DNA of 64,000 nucleotides from Streptomyces sp. MspMP-M5 (GCF_000373585.1 NZ_KB891894.1:1-64000); one strand, 5' to 3'. Numbered from the stretch's first letter, positions 34,559 to 44,058 are shown. The notes: a model not told the origin generated them from the letters alone. Numbers and translations are program-made.

Positions 34559-35605
34559 CTAGGGGAGAGTAACGACCGTCGCGGCGTACACGAGACCCGC
34601 CCCGAAGCCGATGACCAGCGCGGTGTCCCCGCTCTTGGCCTGACCGGTCGCCAGCAGCCGCTCCATGGCGAGCGGAATGGAGGCGGCCGAGGTGTTGCCG
34701 GTGGTCTCCACGTCGCGGGCGACCGTGACGCTCTCCGGCAGTTTCAGAGTCTTCACCATCGAGTCGATGATCCGCATGTTGGCCTGATGCGGGATGAAGA
34801 CGTCCAGATCCTCCGGGCTGACGCCGGCCTCGTCCAGCGCCTGCTGGGCGACCTTCGCCATCTCGAACACCGCCCAGCGGAAGACCGCCTGGCCCTCCTG
34901 GGCGATGGCGGGGTAGCGGACCGCCTCCAGGGCGGGACGCTCCTTCGGCCCGTCGCCACCGGGCGCCGGGGTGGTGCGGTACACGTCCCAGGGGAGGGTC
35001 TGCTTGATGGTGTCGGACTTGTCGCCCTCCGAGCCCCAGACGGTCGGGCCGATCGCCGGCTCCTTGGCCGGGCCGACGATGACCGCGCCGGCGCCGTCGC
35101 CGAACAGGAAGGCCGTGGCGCGGTCCTCCAGGTCCGTCAGGTCCGAGAGCCGCTCGACGCCGATCACCAGCACGTACTCGGCGGAGCCCTCGGTGACCAG
35201 GCCCTTGGCCAGCGTCAGGCCGTAGCCGAAGCCGGCGCAGCCCGCGGAGATGTCGAAGGCGGCCGGCTTGCCGGCGCCGACGAGGTGCGCGATCTCGGTC
35301 GCGATGGCCGGGGTCTGCTTGAAGTGCGAGACGGTGGAGACGATCACCGCGCCGATCTGCTCCGGCGTGATGCCGGCGTCCGCCACGGCCTTGCCGGACG
35401 CCTCGACGGCCATGGTCGCGACGGTCTCGTCGGGGCCCGCCCAGTGGCGCGTGGCGATGCCCGACCGCGAACGGATCCACTCGTCGGACGAGTCGATGTG
35501 CTTGAGGATCTCCTCGTTGGGCACGACACGGGTCGGGCGGTAGCCGCCGACGCCCATGATCCGCGCGTACGGCGCGCCCTTGGAAGGCTTGATCTTCGAG
35601 GTCAT
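34559..35605 (-). CDS. fabH: Beta-ketoacyl-ACP synthase III
   Basis: 348 residues. Catalytic Cys123 (FDISAGCAGFGYGL), His273 (IPHQANMRIID) and Asn304 (TTGNTSAASIP) are all present. It starts fatty-acid synthesis by condensing acyl-CoA primers with malonyl-ACP; in Streptomyces it prefers branched primers from valine, leucine and isoleucine, which gives iso and anteiso lipids. It begins 12 bp after the fabD stop, so the two are cotranscribed. Confidence 0.96.
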   Translation of the reverse strand: MTSKIKPSKGAPYARIMGVGGYRPTRVVPNEEILKHIDSSDEWIRSRSGIATRHWAGPDETVATMAVEASGKAVADAGITPEQIGAVIVSTVSHFKQTPAIATEIAHLVGAGKPAAFDISAGCAGFGYGLTLAKGLVTEGSAEYVLVIGVERLSDLTDLEDRATAFLFGDGAGAVIVGPAKEPAIGPTVWGSEGDKSDTIKQTLPWDVYRTTPAPGGDGPKERPALEAVRYPAIAQEGQAVFRWAVFEMAKVAQQALDEAGVSPEDLDVFIPHQANMRIIDSMVKTLKLPESVTVARDVETTGNTSAASIPLAMERLLATGQAKSGDTALVIGFGAGLVYAATVVTLP

Positions 35606-35617
35606 GCGCTGCGACTC

Positions 35618-36574
35618 CTATTCGGCCGGTGCTGCGGGAGCGGCGTCCGCGGCGGTGGCGATCAGCTCACGGGCCGCGTCGAGGTCGTCGGGCGTCTTCA
35701 GGGCGAGCGTCTTCACCCCGGGCAGGGCGCGCTTGGCCAGGCCCGTGAGGGTGCCGCCGGGCGCGGCCTCGACGAGCGCGGTGACCCCGAGCTCCTTGAA
35801 GGTCTCCATGCAGCGGTCCCAGCGCACGGGGTTGGCCACCTGGCCGACCAGTCGCCGCACCACGTCCTGGCCAGAGGTGACCACCTGGCCGTCCCTGTTG
35901 GAGACGTACCGGACGCGCGGGTCGGCCGGGGCCAGCTCGGTGACCGCGGCCTCCAAAGCCGCGACGGCGGGAGCCATGTGGTGGGTGTGGAACGCGCCGG
36001 CCACCTTGAGCGGCACGACCCGGCGGGTGCCCTCCGGCTTGTCCTCGACCAGTGCGGCGATCTGCTCGGCGGTGCCGGCGGCCACGATCTGGCCGGCGCC
36101 GTTGACGTTCGCCGGGGTCAGGCCGAGCTTCTCCAGGTGCGGCAGGACGATGTCGGCGTCGCCGCCCAGCAGGGCGGCCATACCGGTCTCGGTGACCGCG
36201 GCGGCCTCGGCCATGGCCAGCCCGCGGCGGCGCACCAGGGACAGCGCCTCGGCGTCGGAGAGGGTGCCGGCCAGGGCCGCGGCGGCGAGCTCACCGACGC
36301 TGTGGCCGGCCGTCGCGCCGACCTGTGCGGCGAGCGCTTCGGCGGCCGGGAAGAGCTGCCGCGCGGAGATCAGGGCGGACGCCACCAGCAGCGGCTGGGC
36401 GACCGCCGTGTCGCGGATCTCGTCTTCGCTTGCCTTGGTGCCGTAGTGGACGAGGTCCAGGTCGATGGCCGCGGACCATTCGCGGAGCTGGTCCTCGACT
36501 CCGGGGAGGTCGAGCCAGGGGGTCAGGAAGCCGGGCGTCTGAGCGCCTTGGCCGGGAGCGACGAGTACGAGCAC
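35618..36574 (-). CDS. fabD: Malonyl-CoA:ACP transacylase
   Basis: 318 residues from GTG 36574. GQGAQTPGF near the N terminus, nucleophile Ser92 in AGHSVGE and His196 in GAFHTHHM mark the malonyl transferase. It charges AcpP with malonate and in Streptomyces can also serve polyketide synthases. A GTG two codons upstream (36580) is also possible; I chose 36574 because it gives the usual MLVLVAPGQG start. The 89-bp gap to fasR contains a possible TTGTCG -35 (minus strand, 36654-36659) and is where FasR is expected to bind. Confidence 0.95.
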   Translation of the reverse strand: MLVLVAPGQGAQTPGFLTPWLDLPGVEDQLREWSAAIDLDLVHYGTKASEDEIRDTAVAQPLLVASALISARQLFPAAEALAAQVGATAGHSVGELAAAALAGTLSDAEALSLVRRRGLAMAEAAAVTETGMAALLGGDADIVLPHLEKLGLTPANVNGAGQIVAAGTAEQIAALVEDKPEGTRRVVPLKVAGAFHTHHMAPAVAALEAAVTELAPADPRVRYVSNRDGQVVTSGQDVVRRLVGQVANPVRWDRCMETFKELGVTALVEAAPGGTLTGLAKRALPGVKTLALKTPDDLDAARELIATAADAAPAAPAE

Positions 36575-36663
36575 CCTCACACTCTCTCTTGTGGGAGGTC
36601 CCGCCCGCCCGTGGGGACAGGGACGAAGAACCATCGGGGGAATTGTTGGTGTTCGACAAAAGT

Positions 36664-37848
36664 CTAGGGTTGCGCCGCGGCGCCGGTCAGGCGCCCCAGA
36701 ATCAGCGCGATACGCAGCGTAAACGCGGATCGCACATCGGACGGCGACCAGCCGGTGACGTCCGTCACACGTCGGAGCCGATAGCGCACGGTGTTGGGAT
36801 GGACGAACAGCATCCGGGCGGCGCCCTCCAGACTGCTCGCCTGCTCCAGATAGACGCTCAGCGTCTCCAGGAGCGCCGACCCCGCCTCCTCCAGCGGTCT
36901 GTAGATCTCCTCCACCAGCTGCTCCCGCGCGACCGGGTCGGAGGCCATAGCGCGCTCCGGCAGCAGATCGTCGGCGAGCACCGGCCGGGGGGCGTCCGGC
37001 CAGGCCGCGCAGGCCCGCAGGCCGGCGGCCGCGGCCTGGGCCGAGCGGGTCGCGGCGAGCAGGTCGGAGACGACCGGGCCGGCCACCACGGGCCCGGCGG
37101 CGAACGGCCCGATCAGCGCCTTGGCGGCCTTGAGCGGATTGTCCGAACCGCCCGCGATCACCACCAGCCGGCTGCCCAGGACGCCGGTCAGCACCTGGAG
37201 TTTGGCGTGCCGGGCGGCCCGCCGGATCGCCTCCACGGTCAGCTCGCTGTCGCCGTCCGGGGCGGTGCCCAGCACCACGCACACATGCTCCGGCGCGTTC
37301 CAGCCCAGGGCCGCCGCCCGGGAGACCGCGCCCTCGTCGGCCTCCCCGGACAGCACCGCGTTGACCACCAGGGACTCCAGGCGGGCGTCCCAGGCCCCGC
37401 GCGCCTCGGCGGCCTGCGCGTAGACCTGGGCGGTGGCGAAGGCGATCTCCCGGGCGTAGACCAGCAGCGCCTCGCGCAGCACGGACTCGTCGCCCGGTGC
37501 CGCGACGTCGTCGATCGCGGCCTCCATGACCTCGATCGTGGTGCGGACCATCTCGACGGTCTGCCGCAGGGTGATCGCCCGGGTCAGCTCGCGCGGCGCC
37601 GTCCCGAACACGTCGGTGCTGATCGCCTGCGGCGTCTCGGGATGGCGGAACCACTCGGTGAACGCGGCGATGCCGGCCTGTGCGACCAGGCCGATCCAGG
37701 AACGGTTCTCCGGAGGCATCGCGCGGTACCACGGCAGCGTGGCGTCCATACGGGAGATCGCGGCGGCCGCCAGTTTGCCGGAGGAGTTCTCCAGCCGCCG
37801 GAGGGTCGCGGAGTGCGGGTGCGCGTCGCGCGATGCGGGTTCAGACAC
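36664..37848 (-). CDS. fasR: Fatty-acid synthesis regulator (PucR-type)
   Basis: 394 residues from GTG 37848. The C terminus (LEGAARMLFVHPNTVRYRLRRVTDVTGWSPSDVRSAFTLRIALIL) is the PucR-type helix-turn-helix. The N-terminal two thirds are a helical and GGDEF-like sensory region typical of this family. Position directly upstream of fabD identifies it with FasR, which in S. coelicolor activates the fabD-fabH-acpP-fabF operon and so controls membrane lipid and polyketide precursor supply. Divergent from the pirin gene across only 58 bp. Confidence 0.9.
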   Translation of the reverse strand: MSEPASRDAHPHSATLRRLENSSGKLAAAAISRMDATLPWYRAMPPENRSWIGLVAQAGIAAFTEWFRHPETPQAISTDVFGTAPRELTRAITLRQTVEMVRTTIEVMEAAIDDVAAPGDESVLREALLVYAREIAFATAQVYAQAAEARGAWDARLESLVVNAVLSGEADEGAVSRAAALGWNAPEHVCVVLGTAPDGDSELTVEAIRRAARHAKLQVLTGVLGSRLVVIAGGSDNPLKAAKALIGPFAAGPVVAGPVVSDLLAATRSAQAAAAGLRACAAWPDAPRPVLADDLLPERAMASDPVAREQLVEEIYRPLEEAGSALLETLSVYLEQASSLEGAARMLFVHPNTVRYRLRRVTDVTGWSPSDVRSAFTLRIALILGRLTGAAAQP

Positions 37849-37906
37849 GGGACCAAGCCTGCCCTATCGGGATGAGCGGGTGGAGCGGTGGGGCTACGGT
37901 GGCCCG

Positions 37907-38578
37907 ATGATCGAGGTGCGCAGGGGCGAGGAACGCTATCGGGGCGGGGACACGGACGCCGGGATCGTGTCGCTGCACGCGTTCTCCTTCGGGCCCCACT
38001 TCGACCCGGACAACCTGCGTTTCGGCGCGCTGGTCGCCTGCAACGAGGAGCGCCTGGCGCCCGGCGCCGGCTTCGACGAGCATCCGCACCGGGACACCGA
38101 GATCGTCACCTGGGTCGTCGAGGGCGAGCTGACCCACCGCGATTCGACGGGCCATGCCACGACCGTACGCCCCGGCGACCTGGCGCGGCTGAGCTCCGCC
38201 GGCGGCGTCCGGCACGTCGAGCGCAACGACGGCCCGGTGCCGCTGCGCTTCGTCCAGATGTGGCTGACGCCCCGCGACCCGGGCGGCGAACCGGAGTACG
38301 AGGTGGTGCGGGAGGTCGCCGACGGTGCGCCCCAGGCGCTGCCGCGGGCCGGCGCCACGCTGCGGGTGTGCCGCCTCGGGGCGGGCGGGCGCACCGCCGT
38401 CCCGGATGCCGCCCGGGTCTACGTCCATGTCGTACGGGGCGAGGTGCGGCTCGGGGACACGCTGCTGGCGGCCGGGGACGCGGCGCGGATCACCGGCGCG
38501 CGGGGGCTCGAGCTGCGGGCGGCGGCGGAAGCGGAGTGCCTGGTGTGGGAGATGGGGCCGGAGCCGGTGTACGGATGA
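37907..38578 (+). CDS. Pirin-family bicupin protein
   Basis: 223 residues. The first cupin carries His59, His61, His103 and Glu105 (FDEHPHRDTEIVTWVVEGELTHRDSTGH and GGVRHVERN), the usual pirin metal ligands; the second cupin is metal-free. Such proteins can act as quercetin-type dioxygenases or redox-sensing regulators, and none of these can be chosen here. TACGGT ends 6 nt before ATG 37907 with no ribosome site, so the message is probably leaderless. Divergent from fasR. Confidence 0.88.
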   Translation: MIEVRRGEERYRGGDTDAGIVSLHAFSFGPHFDPDNLRFGALVACNEERLAPGAGFDEHPHRDTEIVTWVVEGELTHRDSTGHATTVRPGDLARLSSAGGVRHVERNDGPVPLRFVQMWLTPRDPGGEPEYEVVREVADGAPQALPRAGATLRVCRLGAGGRTAVPDAARVYVHVVRGEVRLGDTLLAAGDAARITGARGLELRAAAEAECLVWEMGPEPVYG

Positions 38579-38618
38579 GCCGTGCACCGGCACCGGGAGC
38601 CCGGCCGGCCGGAGCGCC

Positions 38619-39440
38619 TCAGCCCTTCCCGGCCAGCTCGGCCAGGACCGCGTCCGTCAGCTGCGGCCACGCCTCGATCGCCCACGGGCCGAAGTCCCGG
38701 TCGGTGAGCGCGACACAGGCCGCGCCGGCCGCCGGGTCCACCCACAGGAACGTGCCGGACTGGCCGAAGTGCCCGAACGTGCGCGGCGAGGAGGCGGCGC
38801 CCGTCCAGTGCGGCGCCTTGCCGTCGCGGATCTCGAAGCCAAGCCCCCAGTCGTTGGGCTTCTGGTGGCCGTAGCCGGGCAGCACGCCGGTCAGGCCCGG
38901 GAAGACCACCTGCGTCGCCGCGGCGAGGGTCTGCGGCGCCAGCAGCCGCGGCGCCTGCAGCTCGGCGGCGAAGCGGATCAGGTCCGCGACCGTGGAGACG
39001 CCGTCCTTGGCCGGTGAGCCGGCCAGCTCCGTCGACGTCATCCCCAGCGGGGCCAGCACCGCCTCGTGCAGGTACTGCGGGAAGGGGATCTCGGTGGCCT
39101 TGGCGAGGTGGTCGCCGAGCGCCTCGAAACCGGCGTTGGAGTAGATCCGGCGGGTGCCCGGGGCAGCCACCTGGCGCGCCTCGTCGAACGCCAGCCCCGA
39201 GGTGTGGGCGAGCAGATGACGGACCGTGGAGCCCTCCGGGCCGGCCGGCTCGTCCAGCTCGACGGCGCCCTCCTCGACGGCGAGCAGCGCGGCGTAGGCG
39301 GTCAGCGGCTTGGTGACGGACGCCAGCGGGAAGCGGTGGTCCAGCGGGCCGTGCGTGCCGGCCACCGAGCCGTCGGCGCGTACGACGGCGGCCGCCGCGG
39401 TGGGCACCGGCCAGTTCTCGATCATCCCCAGGCTCTGCAT
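38619..39440 (-). CDS. Serine beta-lactamase-like hydrolase
   Basis: 273 residues of the class C beta-lactamase/esterase fold. Ser41 and Lys44 form SVTK, Tyr100 and Asn102 form YSN, and HFGQSG replaces the KTG motif. It lacks a signal peptide and starts close to the core, so it may act in the cytoplasm as an esterase or peptidase rather than as a secreted penicillin-binding protein. TAGGCT ends 7 nt before ATG 39440, suggesting a leaderless message. It faces the MerR gene across 189 bp. Confidence 0.86.
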   Translation of the reverse strand: MQSLGMIENWPVPTAAAAVVRADGSVAGTHGPLDHRFPLASVTKPLTAYAALLAVEEGAVELDEPAGPEGSTVRHLLAHTSGLAFDEARQVAAPGTRRIYSNAGFEALGDHLAKATEIPFPQYLHEAVLAPLGMTSTELAGSPAKDGVSTVADLIRFAAELQAPRLLAPQTLAAATQVVFPGLTGVLPGYGHQKPNDWGLGFEIRDGKAPHWTGAASSPRTFGHFGQSGTFLWVDPAAGAACVALTDRDFGPWAIEAWPQLTDAVLAELAGKG

Positions 39441-39505
39441 GGCCCCGAGCCTACGGGGTGCCCCCGTGCCTTCAAATTCAGGTCAAGAACGATCGCGGCC
39501 GGTGC

Positions 39506-39536
39506 TTGCTTGGAGTGCACTCCAAGTCTCTAGCGT
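39506..39536 (+). promoter_or_regulatory. MerR-type autoregulated promoter
   Basis: TTGCTT (39506-39511), a 19-bp spacer and TAGCGT (39531-39536) surround the perfect 18-bp palindrome CTTGGAGTGCACTCCAAG (39509-39526). This is a classic MerR-activated promoter and resembles sites of aldehyde-sensing MerR proteins. It lies 94 bp before the MerR gene, leaving a leader of about 85 nt. Confidence 0.82.
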
Positions 39537-39629
39537 TGGGGAGGTCGTAAGGCGCCCCGGTGGAACCTCCGGCGGTGCGACGACATCCGGGGCGATGCGC
39601 ACCGGGGACGAGTAGGGGGAAGACGCGGC

Positions 39630-40151
39630 ATGACGGTGACGCAGAGTGAACCGGTGACCGGCGGCACGGCCCTGGCCGGACTGCCGGAGCCGGTGTGTCC
39701 GAACCGGCGCCCGCTGCCGGCGGCGGCCCGGGACTGCGGGAAGACCTATGGCGGCTATCCGCGCCCGGCCGGCCAGGACCGCTACACCATCGGCGAGGTG
39801 GCCGAGCACACCGGACTCAGCGCCCACACCCTGCGCTGGTACGAGCGGATCGGCCTGATGCCGCACGTGGACCGGACGCACACCGGGCAGCGCCGCTTCA
39901 CCAACCGCGACCTGGACTGGCTCGGCCTGGTCTCCAAGCTCCGGCTGACCGGTATGCCGGTCGCCGACATGGTCCGGTACGCGGAGCTGGTGCGGGAGGG
40001 CGAGAGCACCTTCGCCGCGCGCGAGGCGCTGCTCACCCGGCACCGCGCGGACGTACGGCAGCGGATCGCCGAGCTGGAGAGCACGCTCGACGTCCTCGAC
40101 TACAAGATCGGTATCTACGCCGACGCCCGACGGGCGTCCGAGAGGTTCTGA
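39630..40151 (+). CDS. MerR-family activator
   Basis: 173 residues with AGGGGGA before the ATG. YTIGEVAEHTGLSAHTLRWYERIGLMPHVDRTHTGQRRFTNRDLDWL is the MerR winged helix, followed by a dimerisation coiled coil (EALLTRHRADVRQRIAELESTLDVLDYKIGIY). Before it is a 50-residue N-terminal extension with two cysteines (VCPNRR and RDCGK), not usual in this family; its role is unknown. The cysteine-poor C terminus argues against a metal sensor and for a small electrophile or aldehyde. Cotranscribed with an aldo/keto reductase 6 bp downstream. Its palindrome occurs also before the dehydrogenase at 31849. Confidence 0.87.
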   Translation: MTVTQSEPVTGGTALAGLPEPVCPNRRPLPAAARDCGKTYGGYPRPAGQDRYTIGEVAEHTGLSAHTLRWYERIGLMPHVDRTHTGQRRFTNRDLDWLGLVSKLRLTGMPVADMVRYAELVREGESTFAAREALLTRHRADVRQRIAELESTLDVLDYKIGIYADARRASERF

Positions 40152-40157
40152 GTTCCC

Positions 40158-41180
40158 ATGGCGAACGACACGAAGATCGGCACCGTCCAGCTGGGCACCG
40201 GCGGCCCGCAGGTCGGCGTCCAGGGCCTGGGCTGCATGGGCATGAGCTGGGCCTACGGCCCCACTGAGGACGCCGGCGAGGCGCGGGCCACCCTGGAGCG
40301 CGCCCTGGAGCTGGGCATCACGCTCTACGACACCGCCGACGTCTATGGCGACGGGGAGAACGAGCAGTTCATCGCCCCCTTCGTCCGGGCGCACCGTGAC
40401 GAGATCGTGCTGGCCACCAAGTTCGCGCTGGCCGTGGACCCGAAGGACCCCGCCCGGCGCGTCATCCGCAACGACCGCCCCTACATCCGCCAGGCCGTCG
40501 AGGCCAGCCTCCGGCGCCTCGGTGTCGAGCAGATCGACCTCTACTACATGCACCGCCGTGATGTGGAGGTCCCCATCGAGGAGACCGTCGGCGCGATGGC
40601 CGAACTGGTCGCCGAGGGCAAGGTGAAGTACCTGGGCCTGAGCGAGGTGACCGGCAGCGAGCTGCGGGCCGCCCAGGCCGTGCACCCGATCGCCGCCGTC
40701 CAGTCCGAGTGGTCGCTGTTCAGCCGCGACATCGAAGAGGGCGTGGTCCCGGCCGCCGCCGACCTCGGCGTCGCCCTGGTCCCGTACTCGCCGCTCGGCC
40801 GAGGCTTCCTCACGGGCGCCTTCGTCCACGCCGACCAGGAGCTGGCCGCCGACGACTTCCGCCGCCGGCAGCCCCGCTTCACCGGCGACAACGCGGCCGC
40901 CAACGCCGCCCTGCTGGAGCCGGTCCGCACCGTCGCCGAGGCGCACGGTGCCACGCTCGGACAGATCGCGCTGGCCTGGGTGCAGCAGCAGGCCGCCGAG
41001 CACGGACTGGCGGTCGTCCCGATCCCCGGCACCCGCCGGCGCGCCCGGGTCGAGGAGAACGCCGCCGCGACCCGGATCCGGCTGAGCGCCGAGGAGCTGG
41101 CGCTTCTGGAGTCGATCGCGGGCAAGGTGGCCGGCGACCGCTACGCCGACATGCGGTTCACCTCGGCCGGGCGGGAGTAG
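40158..41180 (+). CDS. Aldo/keto reductase
   Basis: 340 residues, a TIM-barrel NADPH reductase with the tetrad Asp58, Tyr63 (LYDTADVYG), Lys88 (LATKFAL) and His132 (YYMHRRD). VVPIPGTRRRARVEENAAA is the cofactor-binding C-terminal loop of the AKR11/13-like group. It reduces aldehydes or ketones in the cytoplasm. It follows the MerR gene in the same transcript and is its obvious target, consistent with carbonyl stress defence. Confidence 0.93.
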   Translation: MANDTKIGTVQLGTGGPQVGVQGLGCMGMSWAYGPTEDAGEARATLERALELGITLYDTADVYGDGENEQFIAPFVRAHRDEIVLATKFALAVDPKDPARRVIRNDRPYIRQAVEASLRRLGVEQIDLYYMHRRDVEVPIEETVGAMAELVAEGKVKYLGLSEVTGSELRAAQAVHPIAAVQSEWSLFSRDIEEGVVPAAADLGVALVPYSPLGRGFLTGAFVHADQELAADDFRRRQPRFTGDNAAANAALLEPVRTVAEAHGATLGQIALAWVQQQAAEHGLAVVPIPGTRRRARVEENAAATRIRLSAEELALLESIAGKVAGDRYADMRFTSAGRE

Positions 41181-41241
41181 CCGACGGTCGGCGGTGCGCC
41201 CCGGCAGGCGTCGTCCGCCCGCCGCGCCGCCCCGGCGCCCG

Positions 41242-42615
41242 CTACGCGTACCCCAGCGCGAACGTCGCGAAGGCCGCCGCCAGCACCGCTGCCAGCGCCC
41301 GGCGGGCCCGCCCGGCCCCCGTCCACGGCGCCTCGAAGCGGCGGGTGACGGAACCGACGAGGACGAGCAGCACGGCGAAGACCGGCATCCAGGCCAGCCG
41401 CGCCGCGATCCAGCCGAGGCTGTCCGGCACAGTGGTCAGACCCGGTACGGCGCCCGCGTACGAGGCCGGGACGGCCGCCGCGAACAGCGCCGTCTGGTGC
41501 CAGCACAGGATCGTCATCGCACACAGGTTGACCACCACCACCGGCGCCCACAGGGCCGGCCGCCGCAGCAGCCCGGCCAGCCGGTCCCGGAGCAGCACCG
41601 CTGCCCCCGACTGGGCCGCGGCCAGCGCCAGGACCAGCAGCGACGGCGGATGGGAGTTGGTGCGGTCCTGACCGGGGACGCCCACCATGCTCGCGGGGTA
41701 GTGGAAGAACAGCAGCAGCGCGGCGAACAGCGCGGCGCCGCCCAGCAGCAGGGCCCCGGCGGCGCGCCGGCCGAGCCGCCGCTCGCCCCAGCAGACGCCG
41801 AGCTGGTAGGCGAACAGCCAGCCGGGCAGCAGATTGAGCAGGCTCAGCCAGGACGGCATCGTCGCGGCGAACGGCCCGTAGCGCAGGAAGTCCACGGCGG
41901 CGACCGACACCAGCAGCGGCGCCGCGCTCCAGACACCCCACCGGCGCGCGACGGCGGCGCAGTACGGGGTGAGCGCGGTGACCACGGCGTAGATGCCGAC
42001 GAACCACAGTGGCTGGATGACCAGCGTCGCCCCGGTGCGCAGCGTCGCGATGGGCACCCCCAGGCCGTGCAGCAGCGGGACCAGCGTGGCCCAGACGGCG
42101 GTCACGCCCAGCACGGGGCGGCCCAGCCGGGCGATCCGGCCGCCCAGCCACCGGGTGGTGGAGCCGCCGAGCGCGGTGGTCCGGCGCAGCGACAGCACCG
42201 CGGCGTGGCCGCCCACCAGGAAGAAGATGCCGAGCATCTGCAGCACCCAGCTCGCCGGGGCGAGGAAGCCGAGCGCGGTCAGCGGGCTGGCGTTGTGCAG
42301 GGTGCCGTCGGCGTCCCGGGCGAAGCCGCCGAGCAGCCAGTGCCCGGTGGGGACGGCGAGCAGCGCGAGGGCGCGCAGGCCGTCGAGGGCCCGGTCGCGG
42401 TGGGCCGGGGTGCGGGCGTCGAGGGCGCGCACGGCGGCACCGGTCCTGGTGTGGAGCGTGCGCAGGGCGCGGAGCGGGGCGGGGACGCCGAACCGTCCGG
42501 TGGGGACGGGGAGTTCGGCGGTGGCGGGGAGTTCGGCGGGGGCGGGGCGTTCGGCGGGCGGCCCTTGTGTGGTGGCCGTGGGTCTCACGTGGGCCGGGTG
42601 GCTCTCGGTGGTCAT
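41242..42615 (-). CDS. Membrane acyltransferase (acyltransferase-3 family)
   Basis: 457 residues from ATG 42615, which has AAGGA 8 nt upstream. A Pro/Ala-rich cytoplasmic N terminus precedes RDRALDGLRALALLAVPTGHWLL, the start of the acyltransferase-3 (OafA/YrhL) fold, and about ten membrane helices follow. The family moves acyl groups from cytoplasmic donors to sugars or antibiotics at the membrane; here the usual catalytic His may be in PTGHW. The acceptor is unknown. It follows the DUF1023 hydrolase gene by 111 bp on the same strand and may share its transcript. An upstream in-frame start to 42714 adds only a Pro/Arg-rich stretch and was rejected. Confidence 0.82.
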   Translation of the reverse strand: MTTESHPAHVRPTATTQGPPAERPAPAELPATAELPVPTGRFGVPAPLRALRTLHTRTGAAVRALDARTPAHRDRALDGLRALALLAVPTGHWLLGGFARDADGTLHNASPLTALGFLAPASWVLQMLGIFFLVGGHAAVLSLRRTTALGGSTTRWLGGRIARLGRPVLGVTAVWATLVPLLHGLGVPIATLRTGATLVIQPLWFVGIYAVVTALTPYCAAVARRWGVWSAAPLLVSVAAVDFLRYGPFAATMPSWLSLLNLLPGWLFAYQLGVCWGERRLGRRAAGALLLGGAALFAALLLFFHYPASMVGVPGQDRTNSHPPSLLVLALAAAQSGAAVLLRDRLAGLLRRPALWAPVVVVNLCAMTILCWHQTALFAAAVPASYAGAVPGLTTVPDSLGWIAARLAWMPVFAVLLVLVGSVTRRFEAPWTGAGRARRALAAVLAAAFATFALGYA

Positions 42616-42726
42616 GTGGCGTCCTTGGGCGAGGAGGTCCGGGAGAGGAGACCCGGGCGAGGAGACCCGGGGCAGGAGGGGCGGCGGGCGGGGGCGCGCG
42701 CGACGGCAGGCCACGGCACGACAGGG

Positions 42727-43893
42727 CTAGCGCACGTCCGCGTAGCGCCCCAGCGTGATCGCGGCGAAGTTGTGGAGGGAGTCGGTGCCGGGGGCGAGAT
42801 AGCCGGTGTGGCCCTGGGCCCGCTCGGCGGGGACCCGGCGGGCTCCGAACGCCGGGTCGGTGGGGTCCGTACCGTGCCCCAGGCCGAGCAGTTCGACATG
42901 CGGGACGTTGCCGATCCAGTCCGAGGCGTCCCGCGCCGCCCAGACCCGGGCGGTGGTGTGCAGCTCCGCGGCGCTGTCCCGGCGCATCCCGGGCGAGCCG
43001 AAGACGACCAGGTCGCCGATCCGGCCGCGGCCGGCGTGCGGGACGGCCAGGCCGCAGACCACCGAGCCGTAGCTGTGGCACAGCACGGCCGGGGCGGGGA
43101 CGCCGGTGGCGGCCAGACCGGCCAGGAAGCGGGTCAGCCGGGGCGCGCCGGCCTCGGCGAGCCGGCCGGTCGCGGCGTCCGGGCCGAGGCCGACCGGTGT
43201 GGTGTACCCGACCCAGGCGATCACCGCGGTGCGGACGCCGGGTGCCTCGGCGGACATCTGCCGGCGCAGCGAGGTGGCCATCCCGGTCGGCGTGCCGTAC
43301 GGGTCGGTGGTGCGGTCGAAGGTGGCCAGGTCGATGTCCGAACCCGGCACGATCACCGCGGTCCGCTGCGCGGTCGCCAAGTCGCCGTGGACCTCGGCCA
43401 CTTGACCGCGGCCGCGCGGGTCGAAGGCGAGGATCCGGCGGCCGGGTGCGAGCAGTGCGGCGTAGCGCGCGGCCGCCTTCCTGGCCTGCTGGTGGTCCTG
43501 GAGGGTGCCGGCCGGGTCGGTGGCGAGGGCCAGTTCGCGGTCCCGTTCCGCGCGCAGGGCACGGGCGTTGGCGGCGTACCGCAGGGCGATCGGCGCCCCG
43601 TCGAGGTTGCCGACGGTGAGCGGGTGCCGGGCGGCGAGCGCCTGCCGCCGGTCCTCGGTCAGACCGGCGAAGAACCGGGCGACCTCGGCGGGGGAGGCGT
43701 TCGCCGGGTCCGGCAGGCGGACCCCGAGCGAGTGGTCGGCGCGCCAGGCGGCGGCGCCGGGAGCCGGGCCGGTGACCGCGGTCTGCGCGGAACCGGCCGC
43801 CCAGCCGCCGGTCCCCGCGACGACGCTCAGCGCGAGGACGGCGGCGACGAGCGTCCGCTTGCTGCGCCGGACGGCGTTCCGCAGCACGGTCAT
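42727..43893 (-). CDS. Secreted alpha/beta hydrolase (DUF1023), copy 1
   Basis: 388 residues with GAGGGAG before the ATG. A basic N terminus and a hydrophobic segment ending in GWAAGSAQ form a signal peptide or anchor. The core has ILAFDPRGRG, VIVPGSDIDLATFDRT, the nucleophile elbow CHSYGSVVCGLAV and GLGHGTDPTDPAFG near the expected catalytic histidine, all typical of DUF1023. Probably an extracytoplasmic esterase or lipase of unknown substrate. A paralogue is encoded at 47452-48666; both share the CHSYGSVVCGLA core and domain order. The two-component system lies between the copies. Confidence 0.85.
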   Translation of the reverse strand: MTVLRNAVRRSKRTLVAAVLALSVVAGTGGWAAGSAQTAVTGPAPGAAAWRADHSLGVRLPDPANASPAEVARFFAGLTEDRRQALAARHPLTVGNLDGAPIALRYAANARALRAERDRELALATDPAGTLQDHQQARKAAARYAALLAPGRRILAFDPRGRGQVAEVHGDLATAQRTAVIVPGSDIDLATFDRTTDPYGTPTGMATSLRRQMSAEAPGVRTAVIAWVGYTTPVGLGPDAATGRLAEAGAPRLTRFLAGLAATGVPAPAVLCHSYGSVVCGLAVPHAGRGRIGDLVVFGSPGMRRDSAAELHTTARVWAARDASDWIGNVPHVELLGLGHGTDPTDPAFGARRVPAERAQGHTGYLAPGTDSLHNFAAITLGRYADVR

Positions 43894-44058
43894 GGTGGTC
43901 TCTCCCTCTTCCAGCGGTGTGGCGGAGGGAAAGGTAGGAAGCCGCCGGGTGGCGCGGCGTCACACCGCGGAGCCAACTCCCGGGTGATACCGGGGTAGGG
44001 GGTGCCGGGCGGCGCTCGTCCCCCGGGAGGAGGAGTCGGGGGCTGTCCTCACAGGGTG

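Noticed and set aside
41141..43998. Long open frames on both strands over the acyltransferase/DUF1023 pair
   Set aside because: Arg/Pro/Ala-rich chance frames; the true genes have signal peptide, membrane helices and ribosome sites.
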